A DNA stretch of 5,423 nucleotides from Pseudomonadota bacterium (GTDB taxonomy: Bacteria; Pseudomonadota; Gammaproteobacteria; JAKAQQ01). The translations under genes and the position numbers were made by a program. Below, in pieces: positions 5,380 through 5,423 of this stretch. The notes under the pieces were generated by a model, which saw nothing but the letters and a program-made list of their open reading frames with translations, made no database searches and was not told the origin of the DNA. The stretch spans positions 1 through 5,423 of the forward strand of contig JAKARN010000126.1 of NCBI GenBank assembly GCA_021828425.1. Direction: 5' to 3'. Within the stretch, counting starts at the first letter, position 1. Every line of letters starts with the position of its first letter.

Positions 5380-5423
5380 GGGGCTCACCCAACCCAATCT
5401 TTATCACAAGTACCCACAATCGG

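Noticed and set aside
1..5423. CRISPR array, tRNA or rRNA
   Set aside because: No regularly spaced repeats were seen. No tRNA-like cloverleaf or rRNA segment was recognised on reading both strands.

Overview
The window looks like accessory DNA from a GC-rich proteobacterium. Gammaproteobacteria is my guess from the mix of families; no marker gene fixes it. It has three blocks: a + strand cluster of non-haem iron oxygenases (1-2565), an ISL3-family insertion sequence with its transposase on the - strand (about 2566 to somewhere in 3994-4225), and a - strand AbiEii-type nucleotidyltransferase module with its upstream control region (about 4226-5423).

Block 1 holds three consecutive genes, each a 2-oxoglutarate/Fe(II)-dependent oxygenase of a different family. 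They are the C-terminal part of an aspartyl/asparaginyl beta-hydroxylase-like protein (entering from the left edge), a TIGR02466/2OG-FeII_Oxy_5-like protein, and a fusion of Sel1-like repeats with a prolyl-4-hydroxylase domain. Gaps of 66 and 6 bases suggest one transcript. All three families act on protein or peptide residues or related small molecules, so the cluster may be a multi-step hydroxylation pathway. The substrate is not visible here and may lie to the left of the window.

Block 2 is an apparently intact ISL3 transposase with zinc ribbon, D-D-E residues and an unusual basic C-terminal tail. It converges on the oxygenase cluster with only 33 bases between the two stop codons. I could not find terminal inverted repeats by eye, so the element's exact ends are open.

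Block 3 reads leftward from an AT-richer control region (about 41% G+C, counted by hand over 5281-5423). The order is a small 65-residue protein, the 241-residue nucleotidyltransferase, and a small 55-residue reading frame. Each overlaps the previous one, which suggests translational coupling. The control region carries a 17-base direct repeat (15/17 identical, 57 bases apart), and one copy overlaps a likely -10 box, which fits an autoregulated toxin-antitoxin or defence-type operon. The small protein and the C-terminus of the nucleotidyltransferase share the motif RWQDW, encoded by identical bases. The last reading frame appears to be frameshifted or broken on the side facing the insertion sequence.
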